Notes: generated by a model from the letters alone, not told the origin. DNA of 64,000 bases from Uranotaenia lowii (GCF_029784155.1 NC_073693.1:113708683-113772682); one strand, 5' to 3'; counted from the first letter of the stretch, positions 45,445 through 58,566 are shown. Numbers and translations: made by a program.

Positions 45445-46178
45445 TAGGGCTAGGTGGGGTAATTATGAACAAAATTTCTTCATTTGGCACACTCACAGCC
45501 ACGATATGTTTATTTCTTAACATAAATTCTGAAAAGCTGCTAACAATGAATGTTTCCGTGCTCTTCATCATTCTGTAGAGCAATTTTTTTTTGGTCGCTA
45601 CCCACGTCCTTGAGACGTCTGTTCATAATTACCCCGTCTGTTCATATTTACCCCCCTGTCTAGGGGGTAATTTTGAACACGGATAACGGACTTGGTATAA
45701 AATTTTTGAAAAGTAACAGTATTTATACGTTACATTTACCCATAGTAAGTAGTGTATGGTGATTTTTTATTTAAAAAATTATGTTCATAATTACCCCAAA
45801 CGCTGTTCATATTTACCCCGAGACTTGTCCAATATGATTTATAAGGTGTCAGAAAGTCCCAATTCAACACCAAATGATCAAAAAAGCAGTAATAAGAAAA
45901 TGGGTTGTTTTATAAAAACTCAATTCAATGTATGTGTAAAACTTGTAAAATAAACAAATGGTATCAAAAATAAGATGTTAAGCAACAGAAAAAAAGCTAT
46001 TTGGTGTTCTTTTCTACGGATTTTTTCTATCTTTTGTTTCGGGAGTTTAATTTCTTTGTTGCAGTATTTACGTTTTGGTCTGTTTGTATTTTCCGTTTCT
46101 TTATGTGGTTGCAGAAAATTTTTATTTGATACGATCTCTCCATACGAGTGAAATTTTAGGCGAGTTTGGCTACTCGAT

Positions 46179-47512
46179 TTAAAATTGTTACGGAACCCGA
46201 AAGAAATGACCGACCTGGAACTTTGGCGACGACTTTTAGCATTAAAACACGGACACGAATTGGAACTTGGAATGTTTTAACCCTTGCCCAACAAGGCAAA
46301 CTGGAACAACTTGCTAGAGAGGCTAGCCGCCTCAAGCTTGAAATTCTGGGACTGAGCGAAGTCCGTTGGCCTAATACTGGAGAACACAAGACACAATCCG
46401 GGCAAGTCCTGTTTTACTCTGGCATACGACGAGAACATGCTACTCGGGAACGAGGAGTTGGTTTCCTGTTAAGCCCGCAGGCCCATGCGGCCCTCATAAG
46501 ATGGGAACCGATAAACGAAAGAATAATCGTAGCCAGATTCAGAACACGGGTTAGAAACCTTACAATGGTCCAGTGTTATGCGCCAACTGACGTTGCCGAT
46601 TTGCAGGAGAAAGAGCAGTTTTACAGTCAATTGAACAGCGTGGTTGAGAGAATTCCGAAGGGTGACATTCAAATCCATTTGGGCGACTTCAACGCAAAGA
46701 TTGGCTCCGACAATCAGGACCTTGAGCGCATCATGGGGCGCCATGGCCTAGGACAGATGAGCGAAAACGGAGAGCTGTTTGTAGAATTTTGTGGCAACAA
46801 CAACATGGTGATCGGTGGATCGCTCTTCCCCCATCGACCAGCACATAAGGTCACTTGGGTATCCCGAGATGGCCGAACAGAAAATCAAATTGACCACATC
46901 TGCATCAGCCGAAAATGGAGAAGGAGCCTTCTTGATGTCCGCAACAAGCGAAGCGCAGACATTGCATCTGACCATCACCTCGTCCTTGGCGAGATACGAC
47001 TGAGAGTTGCGCGTGTCCAACGGCGCGAGGAGAAAGTCGAGTGTCGATACGACGTCCGCCGGTTGGAGAAACCAGAGGTGAAAAGGGCATACGTTGAACA
47101 GCTAGAATCCCGAGCCTCGGAGCTGCCGACAGACGGAACAGTCGAAGAACAGTGGTGTGGAATCAAGAATGCCTTTATCACGACGAGCCATGGTACTCTC
47201 GGTAAAGTTTGTGGAAGAAGGAGTGAATGGATGTCGGATGAAACTTGGAGGATGGTCGATGATCGGAGAAAGGCGAAAGTCGGAATTGAGCAGGCATGTA
47301 CCGGGTCAGCCAAAGCAGCCGCCCGCTTACGATATGCGGAGCTGGAAAAGGCAGTTAAACGAGCTTGTAGACGAGACAAGAGAGCCTGGACAAACTCCCT
47401 AGCCGAAGAGGGAGAAAGAGCCGCCGCCAATGGAGATATCCGATTACTTTATAACATTTCTCGCCGCCTCAGTGGTGCAAGGACTAATGCAAGAATGCCG
47501 CTAAAAGACCGA
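46179..47512 (+). pseudogene. RTE-like LINE: APE endonuclease and linker
   Basis: Catalytic motifs of an APE-type endonuclease are all present: GTWNVLTL (Asn), LGLSEVRW (Glu), VQCYAPT, GDFNAKIGSDN (Asp, Asn), NQIDHICIS (Asp) and SADIASDHHLVL (Asp-His). This domain nicks target DNA to prime reverse transcription. A Lys/Arg/Glu-rich linker leads toward the reverse transcriptase. The frame is lost near 47510, where a few bases appear to be missing just before the QLLTD segment; the old frame then reads on to a stop at 47557. Confidence 0.85.
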
Positions 47513-48108
47513 GCAGTTATTGACCGATCGAACAGATCAGCTCAAACGATGGACTGAGCACTTCGAACAACTCTTCCGAGTCACGAATAGTGATGGCCAA
47601 CAGAATCTGCAGCTCGAAGCGCCAACAGTAAGTCGCATATATGGCGTCAACTCGGAAGCGCCTTCGCTGGCTGAAATAGAAGCGGCAATCAAAACCATGA
47701 AATCCAACAAAGCACCTGGGATCGATTGCATCCCTGCTGAAATGCTGAAAGCCGACCCTGCCCTATCAGCACAAATGTTGCACCGTCTTTTCGCTGACAT
47801 CTGGGATACTGCAACATTCCCGGCCGACTGGATGCAGGGTATCCTCGTAAAGGTCCCGAAGAAAGGAGACCTGACAGAGTGCGGTAACTGGCGAGGCATA
47901 ACGTTGATCTGTACAACCCTCAAAGTACTCTGCAAAGTGATTCTGAACAGGATCCAGGAGAAAATAGACGCTACACTCCGACGGCAACAAGCTGGATTCC
48001 GATCTCGACGATCATGTGTGGACCACATCACAACGCTACGAATCATACTGGAACAAATCAACGAATTCCAGGACTCTCTTCTGCTGGTGTTCGTTGATTT
48101 CGAAAAAA
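47513..48108 (+). pseudogene. RTE-like LINE: N-terminal half of reverse transcriptase
   Basis: It begins with QLKRWTEHFEQLF, then SNKAPGIDCIPAEMLK, VPKKGDLTECGNWRGITL, RRQQAGFRSRRSCVDHI and the motif A start LLLVFVDFEK. At a run of six A bases (48103-48108) one extra base breaks the frame; the next frame continues KAFDRLNHEN. The extra A could be a true mutation or an assembly error. Confidence 0.85.
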
Positions 48109-49188
48109 GCATTCGACCGACTTAACCATGAAAACATCTGGGCGGCTCTAAGGCGACGAGGGGTCCCAGAGAAACTAGTCCATCTCATCGAAGCACAGTA
48201 TGAGGCATTTTCGTGCAAGGTCTTGCACGACGGTGTCTTGTCCGAACCAATCCCGGTAACTGCTGGAGTGAGACAAGGATGTATTCTATCACCGCTACTT
48301 TTTCTAATCGTAATGGATGAGATTCTGATTCGATCGATTGACTGTGCACCGAACCGAGGATTGCCGTGGAATCCTTCAGCAATGGAGCAACTGAACGACC
48401 TTGACCTGGCTGACGATATTGTTTTGCCCGCCCAAACACAGAGCAAACTCGACGACCTCACCGAAAGTTCCAAGGCAGCAGGTCTCAAAGTCAATGTCGG
48501 AAAGACCAAGTCGATGGAGATCAACACAGGAAATCCCTCCAGTTTCATGGTAGCTGGGCAACAAGTTGAGAAAGTGGAGTGCTTCCAGTATCTTGGTAGC
48601 CAGATTACGCCTGATGGTGGTACCAGAAAAGACATCGAAACACGGATCAGAAAGGCCCGATTTGCGTTTGCGAGTCTCCGAAACATCTGGCGGTCACGCC
48701 AGATCTCTCTACGAACAAAAATCCGAATCTTCAACTCAAACGTCAAATCCGTATTGCTGTACGGGTGCGAAACTTGGTGCACATATGCGGTAACGACGCG
48801 AAAACTGCAAGTATTTGTAAACCGCTGCCTGCGGAATATCATCCGCGCTTGGTGGCCTGGCAACTGGATCTCGAATGAGGAACTACATAGCCGGTGTCAT
48901 CAAAAGGCGCTAGAAATCGAGATTCGGGAACGTAAGTGGAGATGGATTGGGCACACACTGCGAAGAGATGAAAACGAGATTTGCAGAGAGGCGCTAGATT
49001 GGAATCCAGAAGGTCATCGAAGAAGAGGCAGACCCAGAAATTCGTGGCGGCGAAGCCTAGCCGCTGAAATCCGAACTGTCGACGAGAATCTTGACTGGGA
49101 CCAGGTGAAGACGCTGGCTCCGGATCGTCAACAGTGGAGGTCATTTACCACGGCCCTATGCACCGGAGGATCGGCGCGGGATCATTAA
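48109..49188 (+). pseudogene. RTE-like LINE: C-terminal half of reverse transcriptase and C-terminal domain
   Basis: This continues motif A (AFDRLNHENIW), then VTAGVRQGCILSPLLF (motif B) and DLADDIVLPAQ, where ADD is the active site and the expected aliphatic residues are partly changed. KVECFQYLGSQITPDGG follows. The tail has VLLYGCETW, RWRWIGHTLRRDE and EGHRRRGRPRNSWRR, typical of RTE-like C-termini. The stop codon TAA is the first repeat of the (TAAG)n tail. Confidence 0.85.
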
Positions 49189-50455
49189 GTAAGTAAGTAA
49201 GTTGGCTACTCGATCTTTTTTACATCCGTTTAAAATGTTCTGTGCAGCAAACATCAAGTCTTTACCTAAAAGTTGTGGGCTAGGCTTTTCAGCTATCATG
49301 AAATTGAAATGTACGGAAAAATCGAAAATCTTTTAAGATGGTTGTTTCACAAACACACTCATTAAAATCTTCTTGAATAAGTGAACAGTCATTTTTTGCA
49401 AGGCTTGTCAGTTCTATATGATCGACTGTTTTGAAAAATATTTACACTAATAAATTTCACATTAGTAGCTGTATTATCTAAAAAAATTGAAGTCCTGCAG
49501 AAGTTTTCCTCACCAAACTGAAAGAGAAAAGAAGAGAAACATTGAAAAAAGTATCTAAGTTTAAAAATAAGACTGAAAAAAAAATAAATTTTTGGGTCTT
49601 TGTTATCCGGATGTGAGACATAAACAATTATTATTTGCTGTAATTTTAATGTTCTTAATAGCAGCACGTTGTCCAAACATGCAGGAAAATTGAACTTTTT
49701 GATCTTTGCTTTGTGGACTTATTCACCTATTATATTTATCAAAATTCAACCACAGAGATTTGAGGTTCAAAATAATGTTAAATTCAACGCGGTTATGAAT
49801 AAAAGCTCGAGCAGCAAACCTTTTGCAAACAGATGGTGAATTTTATTTTAAGTCAAATTAAACATTTTTTCAAGTTTGATTTATTACCTTGTTATTTATC
49901 ACTACCAGAAAAACTGGTTTTGGAAGGACGTAAAACCTGTATTTGGTATTAAAAAACTATTCCTGGGATACACGTTTTCGGTTTTGGTATTACCGGTAAA
50001 ACTATCCTTACGCACCACTCACTTAATCTAAGAAAACATTTGTCTGCCTTTTTTCTATCAACAAAAAGCATGTTCTTATCGCTAATTTTTTAAACAAAAT
50101 AAAGGCTTGTTCAAATGTGGTTACGGATTGTGTTTCTGTTTTTAATTTCTGTTTAATTAACTTTTTCACTTTTGAAATTTTATTTTCAGTTTTGATAAAA
50201 TTGTGTTCAAAAGTTTTTTCAAAGACTGAAAAGAACTGCCATAGCTTTTTTTTCTAAATCCGAATCTAATTTTTAGAAAAAAAAACAATTTCTGGAAAAT
50301 TCAAAACTTGACACTTAACACATTGCGGACCATATTTAAATATAGTTTTTTTTTTAATTTGGTCCAGTGAATTCTGTGATATAGAATGCCGAGTGTTGAT
50401 GTTTCCCAGCTAAGATTATTTCACGGTCCTTCATGTGTTAGAATCTTGCAGGGGA

Positions 50456-50473
50456 GGGGGGGGGGGGGGGGGG
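50456..50473 (+). repeat. G18 homopolymer
   Basis: A run of 18 G bases preceded by GGGGA, followed by a second G-rich patch at about 50502-50520. It might form a G-quadruplex. Such runs are prone to length error in assemblies. Confidence 0.8.
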
Positions 50474-51022
50474 TTTGTGGTTTTGTAAGAAATTTCCTAC
50501 GAGGGGAGGAGGGGGAAAGAGGTCTGGAAATGCTTGGGTAATTAGTAAATAGTTGATGAATAAAACATTTGACCATAAAAATGGCAAAGAAATGTCAGGA
50601 AATGAATAAGAACATGTGTTCATTATTACCCCATAGGACGAAAACTATGGGGTAAATATGAACACTCATCTGTGAACCAGTAGGAATAAAATTTTTCAAT
50701 TTTTTTTTCAAAATCCAGGCAAAGCATCCTAAACTGGATGTAAAACAGTTGATAACACCATTCCAGCTGGATTTCCTATGATTAAATAATCAAAACATTG
50801 AGCATTGTCGAAAACGATTTCCGTTTCACGGGGTAATAGTTTTTTAAAACATCTGAGATGATATCAATAGGATTTGAAAACAGATCGGAAACAGCTTATA
50901 ACTATCAATTGGATGTTAAACTACCGCTTTTGAAACTTTTTGTGTTCATTCATCCCCCACAACAGCGCGTATGGCACTTGTTCGGAATTACCCCATGTTC
51001 ATAATTACCCCACTTGACCCTA

Positions 51023-52218
51023 CATGCTGTTGTGACCAATTGAATTGGTAAAACCAATAATCCTCACTTTCATAAAATCTTTCTACCTATTGTCAGGTGA
51101 GTTCTTCCAACCACGAAAAAAAAACTTATTTTGTAACCTTTAACATGAAAAAGATTTTTTTTCTCTATTTTAGGATAAGATTCCACCCATTCGTTTGGTA
51201 CTCACATTCCTGTCGTTGTTTGACAAATCCTCTTGACATTTTCTAGAAGGTCATACATTTTTTGTGCTTTCCGCCACCCACTCACACATTTGCGTGTCTC
51301 TCGTCTCGTCCACAATACGTGCATAATTTATGGCTTAATTTTAAAGGGGGTTTTGTCGTCTATTTGCCGTCTGTCGTCCATATGTGCATATAAATGGGAA
51401 CAAAAAGAGGTTATGCAAAATTGTCTTTTGCAAAGTGTAGGTGTAGTAGCGATATGAAGCCATCAACAGCCAGAGTGATGAAAGTACCTTGCGTGTTGCA
51501 TTCGACTTTGGGAACGAACGGTTCCACAAATCATGTTTTGCTCGAAAATATAAACACCAAAATAGCACCAGCAACGGGGAAAAAAACAACAAACAAGGCA
51601 CCTGAAGCAAGAACGCGGCGGCAAAGTTTGTCTCACAACGACGATCTTGGAGGGCACAATTTACAATGCAAATATAATTTTACCAGCATCGTTTTCATTG
51701 TGAAGTGCCAGTGCGCCGTGCTCGCTTCTTGATGGCACTTTACAAATTTTGCTGAAAAATGGCAAAACTTTGGCCCACAAATTGTGCCATGAGACGCCAC
51801 AGATCGTTAATCCAATAGGAAAGTGTTTAGAGTATTGAATGAATGTGTTGTTTGCCAATGAGTATAATGTTGTGTCTTTTTTAAATTTTTTAAGCTCTCT
51901 GTGCCATTTGACTGTAACAAGGATACAACTTTTAAATCAAGTAAATAATCAAAATTTTATTATGTCAAAAAATATAATGATTAAATCAAAAGTAACTGGT
52001 GGCTCCATAGACCTTTTTTCAGAATTCAGTTTTACTTATGTTTAAAATAAACACAAATTTTTCTAAGTACAATTCGAATGGGCTGCAGATAAAACTCTTG
52101 AACACTTAAAGAGAATGTTAAATAAATAAAGCTGTAATTTTTACAAATTTTCATCACTCTCTGGAGCCATCAAACTTGAAAATAATTCAAAATTATATGA
52201 ACGCTTCATGTTTAGTTT
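51023..52218. other. No gene recognised; balanced stretch at about 51190-51760
   Basis: The sequence from about 51190 to 51760 is of higher complexity with several overlapping open frames on both strands (the longest 112 codons), none with a domain. It could be unique host DNA. Confidence 0.4.
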
Positions 52219-52905
52219 TGGGTTATCATACGTACTCTTTTAAGAGTACATGTACTCTTTTTTTTATCAAGAAATGAGCGTACTCTTCTTTTTGTGAAAT
52301 TTAACGAAATGTACTCTTTTTTTGGTGAAAGGAATTAAATAAAATTTTGTTATATACATTAACTTATTTCTTCCGATACATGAAGATTACAATCTAATAA
52401 ATACAAGACATCGATCTCCATTACATCGGATGTCCATTTTTAATGCATTCGTTGGACAACACTTCAGTTTAGCTTCTTTTGTTAAATGTTTCAAAAGATG
52501 GATAGCAATTGAAGAAATCACGAGTACATTCATGATATCAAACGAGATTTTTCGTTTAAAATTAGCGCCTTTGAGTATGCAATGAAGTACCGTACAATAG
52601 ATAATATGCATAACAACAACTTTCTGAAAAGCATATGGACACAAATATTTAAAAAGCACACGAAGCAGCAATAAATTTTTTTAAATATTGAAAAAAAATG
52701 TCTCTATGAAATTAAATTGCAGTTTTTATCAACTTTCTCAGCATAAAATCGAAAACTTTGAATAAGTCACATATCTTGCAACAAACTGCCTATATTTGAA
52801 TAACCTCCAACATCATGATTTTTGAATAAATGACGTTTGTCTTTACAATTTTGAATATTTTTCTCAATGTACTCTTTTTGGCGTTGCAGGATATGGTAAC
52901 CCTAG
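52219..52905. mobile_element. hAT-like element with GGGTTAYCATA ends
   Basis: The left end TGGGTTATCATACGTACTC and the right end, complement CTAGGGTTACCATATCC, share GGGTTAYCATA. The flanks TTTAGTTT (52211-52218) and TTTAGTTA (52906-52913) match at 7 of 8 bases, as an old 8-bp hAT duplication would. TGTACTCTTTTT motifs recur near both ends. No transposase is encoded. Confidence 0.6.
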
Positions 52906-55586
52906 TTTAGTTAGACATAAAGTTACGACATTGCCTTTAAAAATTCAATTATATGCTGCTTTGTGTAGAATAGAAGTAAATTTATTCTTGTAGTTGATGT
53001 AGTTTTATAAGATCAAATCTTTATGAATGTGATATTATTTTTAACAAAAAATTTATGCATACATGTTACTCGAACAATTCTAATGATGATGATGGTTTGA
53101 CAAATGGTTTTCTTTCATTCATGCCAGCATGCTTGTTTTTTTTCTTATGTGAATGTTAACAAAAATTGGAAGAAATTTTTAACCTTTAAGAAAAAAAATT
53201 ATTACTTTAAGAAAAAAAAATAACAGTAGGATTTCTTATTGTTGATCTTTCCCCGAAGTCAACGAGAGTTCTGACGAAGTATTACTGCAATTTTAAACCA
53301 AAATATGAAATATTTTCAAAGCATAAATCAAAACTTTTTACAGACTTCAGAAAAGTTGTCGAATAGATTAATAAATTTAATATTAAATACTCAACTTTCT
53401 TTGACGATGTCAGAAATATTTGTCGTTTTTCAATTGTTAGCTGATTTTCAATGTATTAAACCTTTAAAGCATGACTTTTTTTAAATGAGAATATCAGTTA
53501 TTGATTTAGTGAAATAATAACATTTGAATTCGAATAACGCAACTGAACAATTTTAAAGTCGTTATTTTGAGTATTATAAATGTTATAACCCATAAAAGTA
53601 GAAATTTTTTTTATAAATTCTTGATTTATTTCAATACGATTTTGCAAATTTCTTCCGAACCATGTTAATTGGGTGCAGGAAGGTGATTGTGATTGGTTGA
53701 GATAAAAAAAACTGATAGAATTTGCAAATCTAAAAGAGAAACAGCGGTTTTACAAAAAACAGGTTTAAAAAAAAATAATAATAATAATAATATTTTTTTT
53801 TGCCATTTTCCCGCATATATCCATTCGATATCTCACACATTTGAACATTAAAATATCGTAATCAAAATACCATTCTTTAAATCTCTAGAATATTTTTTGT
53901 CAAAACATTTCTTAAAAATTTCGAAGCGATTCTAAGATATTTTGATTTTGATAAGTTTTGTTTTTAAAACAACACTTATAGCAAGGGTTAAAGCAATTTA
54001 TCTTTTAAAGAATATTCATCAAAAAAATTGAGTCCTCGATTAGGTAAAGGGAAAAAATGATTCAAAATCAGTGTTTGTTTTGAACGCAGGCTCTTTCATT
54101 CTTCATTTGTCGAAGGTTAATTTCAATTCAAAAGTGATATTTACATTCAAAAACTTGCAATCTCTTTATAAAAAAAAACTCGAGAGGAAATTGAAAATCG
54201 ACAAAAGGAATGAGAAAACACATCTGACGACATAAAATTATTCTAAGTTGGAAATAAAACTGTTTGAATTTCAAACAAAATCTGAGTAGTGTATTTCAGA
54301 GCAATATGCACCTGCTAAGGGAATTAACTGTGTATACGAAATACGTTAGCTGTAAACCCAAAACATTACCAAATATTCTTCGTATTTCTTTCTACTTTAA
54401 GTTTTTTGTCTAAAAAAGATGTTTTTAGTGGCAAACTAAGAAAATTTCGATTTTCAACAAGTGCTTCTCAAAGTCACGATTTCAGATATAAGATGAAACG
54501 TCCAGTTGTAGGCCAAAAGTGCCCCAAAACATAATGCTCACTGTATTTATCTACAGATGAAAACAAATGATTTGTCAAATTATTTAGTCAAAAAGTCAAA
54601 AAAAATTGAAACTTTTCACCATATTTTCGACTGCGCCGTTTAGGGTGGCAGCCAAATGGGTCTAGTATATTTTGTAGATCAGTCCAAATAAACGTACCCA
54701 GAAGAGTGGTTCAGGAGGAAATGTAGGGGAGAGTTGGATTTGTTGATTTTATTTTACTGTGCTCATTTTATCTTTGAGGAAAAATCAACCTATTTAAACC
54801 CCTTTTTTCGCTGAAATATTCACAGAAGCCCTATTTTATGATTTTAAACATCTTTTGTTGGACGAAAAATTCAATCAGTGAGGAAAACTGTTTGGTATTT
54901 TTTTCTAAAATTTCATAATCACGGGGGCTAAGAATGTTGCCTAGCAGTCTTTTTCTTGTTTTAGTTTAAACGCACTTCAACAATTTTTGAAGACATTTAT
55001 TTTGTTAAGTTTTTTTAAAGTATAAATAATTTTTTTTGATGCATGCTCGGTAGCCTTATTTTATAATCAAAAATTTATTAAAACGTCATAAATTCATCAA
55101 ATTTTGCCATTTTAAATTCAACACAATTCATTCTCAACCGAATTAAACACTGTTTTGAATGTGCCTTTACCCCTGTGGTTATGCAATTTTTAAAATTTGT
55201 CAAAAATTGTTTCACAACGATAAAGTATTTCGTTCAAGAAAAGATGTTCAAAATCATAAAATGAAAAAATGAGGTCATCCTCTAAAGTTGTTCGAGTCAG
55301 TATGGACCAAAGCGAAGATTCAAAGCATCTTAATTATCATTCCAATAGAATGAAACACTGAGATTTTCAGATACCAAGTATGTTCTATGAAAATAATAAT
55401 CAAATTAACGAAAAAAAAACGAAAATTTCAGTTTGTTAAAACGGTTCGCTGAGAAATGAGATACAGTGAGGCAAATACAAAGCTGTATATCTTTGTTTGA
55501 ATTGTTATTACTTTTTCTACCGGAAAATCCGGGATAGAGGTCAAAATTTAGGAAAGGAACTCTACATATTTATATATCAACGGATA
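52906..55586. other. AT-rich DNA, no gene recognised
   Basis: It includes an (AAT)n run near 53775-53792 and the dispersed repeat shared with 25160-25340 at about 55290-55450. I see no coding region. Confidence 0.4.
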
Positions 55587-56255
55587 CATGGCCGAAGGAA
55601 CAGGGGGGGTGATATTTGGGGGTTTGATCCCCCCTACTGTATTCTACTCTACACTCAAAATTTTAAAATCGGAACCAAACTATCGTAATAGAGTAAGGTT
55701 AATCAAGAGTAACAATCTAGATTAAAAACTAATACCAAAACCCCAAACATCCATCCCAAGTTTAAATTCTTTAACACTTTTTTCAAAATTTTCTCGATTG
55801 TTCATCAAAATTTAAGTCTGAATATTAAATTTTGCGTTAATAAAATCCATTTTCAAGATTAAGATTCCTAAATTCCTATAACAAAAATTATATTTCTATT
55901 TTCGTATTTCGGATTCTGAACCCAGTTCAAGGTTCTTGATTTGAGGAAAACGCTCCTTATAAAGCTTATTTTATACAAAAATCAACTATGTTTGATTAAT
56001 CACACTCCAAAACAAATTTATAGATTTTAACTATAGATGAAAGCGAATTTAGCCCACCTTTGAGGTTTAGGATAAAACAATCTAAAGTTATGCTTTAATA
56101 CGAAAACTTTTAATGTCAAAGTACTCAAAAATGTATAATCATTTAGCTGCAAATAAAGTTTGTTTTTTTCAATGCGTGAATTATTTGGCAAAAAATCATA
56201 GGTAAAAATCAGTCAATAAAACTTCCCCCATGAGTCGATTCTTCCTACAGCCCTT
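55587..56255 (+). mobile_element. hAT-like non-autonomous element, family CA(G/T)GGCCGTAGGAA, copy 3
   Basis: It starts CATGGCCGAAGGAAC followed by a G run and ends CTTCCTACAGCCCTT. Inside, TATTCTACTCTACACTC and GAGTAACAATCTAGATT match copy 4, and CCCCCATGAGTCGATTCTTCC precedes the right end (as 20-base-or-shorter blocks). It is 669 bp, far shorter than copy 4, so it is an internally deleted form. No duplication remains. Confidence 0.68.
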
Positions 56256-57618
56256 GTCAAATAAATGTTTTCTTGACAGTTCCGAAAATTAAAGAACCGC
56301 TTGAATACTGTAAAGTTGGCAAAAATTATAACCAATTTAAAATTATTATTATTTTTTTTTACTTCTATCATTCAGATTCAACTACGGACAACCTGGTTAT
56401 ACAAATGAACTTCATTTTGAAATATTCAAATCAAATTTCCCCGAAACGGATATTTTGCGAACAGCTTTGGAGGGTTAAAATGGATCATTTTCCTTTTCCT
56501 GGTGCCCAAAAAAAGTCAAAAAACTTCTTTAATGGCCGTTACCTCAAAAACCTCTTGACAGAACGTCACAAAAATTTGCACATGTAAACATTACATCACT
56601 TAAAAGTTTCACTGAAAATTTCATAAATTTCTATGCGTTCAAAAGTCATTCGCGTAACAAAGTGTTGCATTTTTTCGAATACAATCCCTAATAAATTGAT
56701 ATCTTATCAGTTTTAAGTTTTGATGTAGGTTTATTAGTTCATCAGCTATCAAAGATCAAAGACTTTATCCAAAACTGATAAATTTAAACAAACATCTCAA
56801 GCCATATCACCGAAACTCGAGGTGATAGACCGAATCTGACAGATGTTCTGAGTTCAGATTAACGAAATCTTTCAAAACCTGTCATTAGAACACAAACACC
56901 AAATTGTTAGCGTCAATTTTAGTTTTTTCGAATAAAATTGGAACTTCATATTTAATAATTTCTTGGTTCTTTGACAAGCTGATACTAGACACTTTTTAGT
57001 TATGGTCATGGGGGGGATTTCGGTGGCAAAATTTTTCCTATAAAATTTGTGCTAGAAAAATGCATACATACAGAATTGTAAAAAATCAAGTGTACTAAGA
57101 GTATCTCAATATTAGGGTTTAAGTTCTTTTATATTATAAACATTGCTTTGGAAAATAAGTCTTACAGTGTTTAGTAATTTTGAAGCTTTGAAAATAAATT
57201 AGGGATCTTGAAAGAAAAAATTTCTTGAAATTCAAATCAGATATATTTTCAACTCTTTTAATTTCGAAACACTAAATTAAGGGTTTTCAAAGATCGCAAT
57301 TTTGCAAATAATTATGGATAGTCAGATATTTCAATTCTGGATCCCCATTACGCATCTTTTTTAAGTTCCAATTCTGCATAAGAAATGATAGTAAAAATTT
57401 CTTATTTTTAATACTTACTTTTAATGTACTGGAATGCATTCTAACATGCAAAATAAATCTAATTGAAGTTTAAAATGAATAACCAAAATTAGAAGCAGGA
57501 TTTTGCCCCAATGATGAACCGAACTGAAAATCAAGAAAAATAAACTGGATATAGATTGCACAATCCGTTTGCAGGCAAGAAATTTTCAACCAGAACATCG
57601 GAAATGATTCAAACCTAA
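56256..57618. other. AT-rich DNA, no gene recognised
   Basis: The 104-codon frame at 56273-56587 shows no known motif. Nothing else could be assigned. Confidence 0.4.
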
Positions 57619-58566
57619 GACTACCAGATAATTTTACGCACTTATCCAGACAAGGCAAATCCGGTCTATTTTATCTAAAAACATTGCAAAATCTGGGCAT
57701 TCAATGTCAAAATTCAAAACCCAATATCTGAGCAATATCCAGCCAAATCCTGGAGTTCTTCAATTAAAATCAAGAAGAAAAAAAACCGAAAAGTTGTTTT
57801 TTTTTCATCGCAAAACATCAGTCAGTTTTTTTTGATAAACTTTGTTTAAAAAAATTGTTATCGGCGCAAAATACAAATTTTTATCTCGTAACTCAAGTTT
57901 TTCATTGATTCTTCTTCTTCTTCTAATACCAACATGGCCAATACTTGTATTCATCCTGGAAAATGAAAAACTAGCGTTTTTCATTTTTCTTTTCAACATA
58001 GTATCTGATACATAGAACATGTATTGCAGATACTACTACGGCCAGGCCAACCATGAGATGTAAAACGCAAAAGATACAGGAACAAGGGAGGAATAAAGCG
58101 TGGAGTTTCCTGCCAAACGCTTCATAAGTTTATGTTGGATATGATTATGTTCAGTTTGTTAAGTTGAAATCATAATGAAAAACAAAAATGGATTGATCTC
58201 ATCCGAAACTTCCGGAAGCTGACGTTAATACCACAGATACCTTACCAAAACTTTCAGCAGTCAACAGAATTTGTATGTTTTTCTTGAAGACATTTTGTTT
58301 ATCACAGTCGATATGACTGATAAACCTTCCGGGTTTTCTCAGTTTTCAATTTTCTATAACTTTCACTGAACCTTTTGATCCCTCAAACTGTGATTTTGAT
58401 TTTTTCCTCTTAAATTCCATAAAGATTTTGAAAATTTTCGGGAGCGGCTGTCAAACACTTCTTCAAGCAAACGATGCTTACTTAGATCTCGTAACTCAAG
58501 TTTTTCTTTGATTTTGCGAATAAATTCAAAATATTCGGGCAGAATCCGGGCAATCAGGCAACGTGA
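57619..58566. mobile_element. CCGGGC-rich DNA element, copy b
   Basis: The left end (CTACCAGATAATTTTACGCA, then TTATCCAGACAAGG) and the right end (AATCCGGGCAATCAGGCAAC) are degenerate inverted repeats. They are related to the elements at 8960 and 58852. Subterminal CCGGGCA-like words recur. No target duplication was confirmed. Confidence 0.4.

Larger units (their letters stand above)
46179..49201 (+). mobile_element. RTE-like LINE, 5' truncated, with (TAAG)n tail
   Basis: TTGGCTACTCGAT at 46166-46178 is repeated exactly at 49202-49214, a 13-bp target duplication. The element starts within the coding region, with no ATG ahead of the endonuclease, so it is 5' truncated. The 3' end is (TAAG)n at 49186-49201. 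The reading frame runs right to the tail, so there is almost no 3' UTR. Endonuclease, reverse transcriptase and a C-terminal RWRWIGHTLRRDE / RRRGRPRNSWRR region match RTE-like elements. Two frameshifts make it inactive. Confidence 0.88.
45447..51020. mobile_element. TA-flanked element with GGGGTAATTATGAAC ends, split by a LINE
   Basis: The left end GGGCTAGGTGGGGTAATTAT and the right end, complement GGGTCAAGTGGGGTAATTAT, are inverted repeats. TA flanks both (45445-45446, 51021-51022). Both end regions hold further GGGGTAA(T/A)TATGAAC motifs or complements, near 45625-45680, 45782-45822, 50625-50662 and 50985-51010. The RTE-like LINE at 46179-49201 lies within; the matching duplications at its edges show that the flanks were once continuous. 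Without the LINE the element would be about 2.5 kb. Two separate elements with similar ends remain possible. Confidence 0.5.

Noticed and set aside
51394..51732. 112-codon plus-strand frame with frames on both strands overlapping
   Set aside because: No recognisable domain; overlapping frames of similar length on the other strand suggest chance in a less AT-rich stretch.
56273..56587. 104-codon plus-strand frame
   Set aside because: Low-complexity composition and no known motif.
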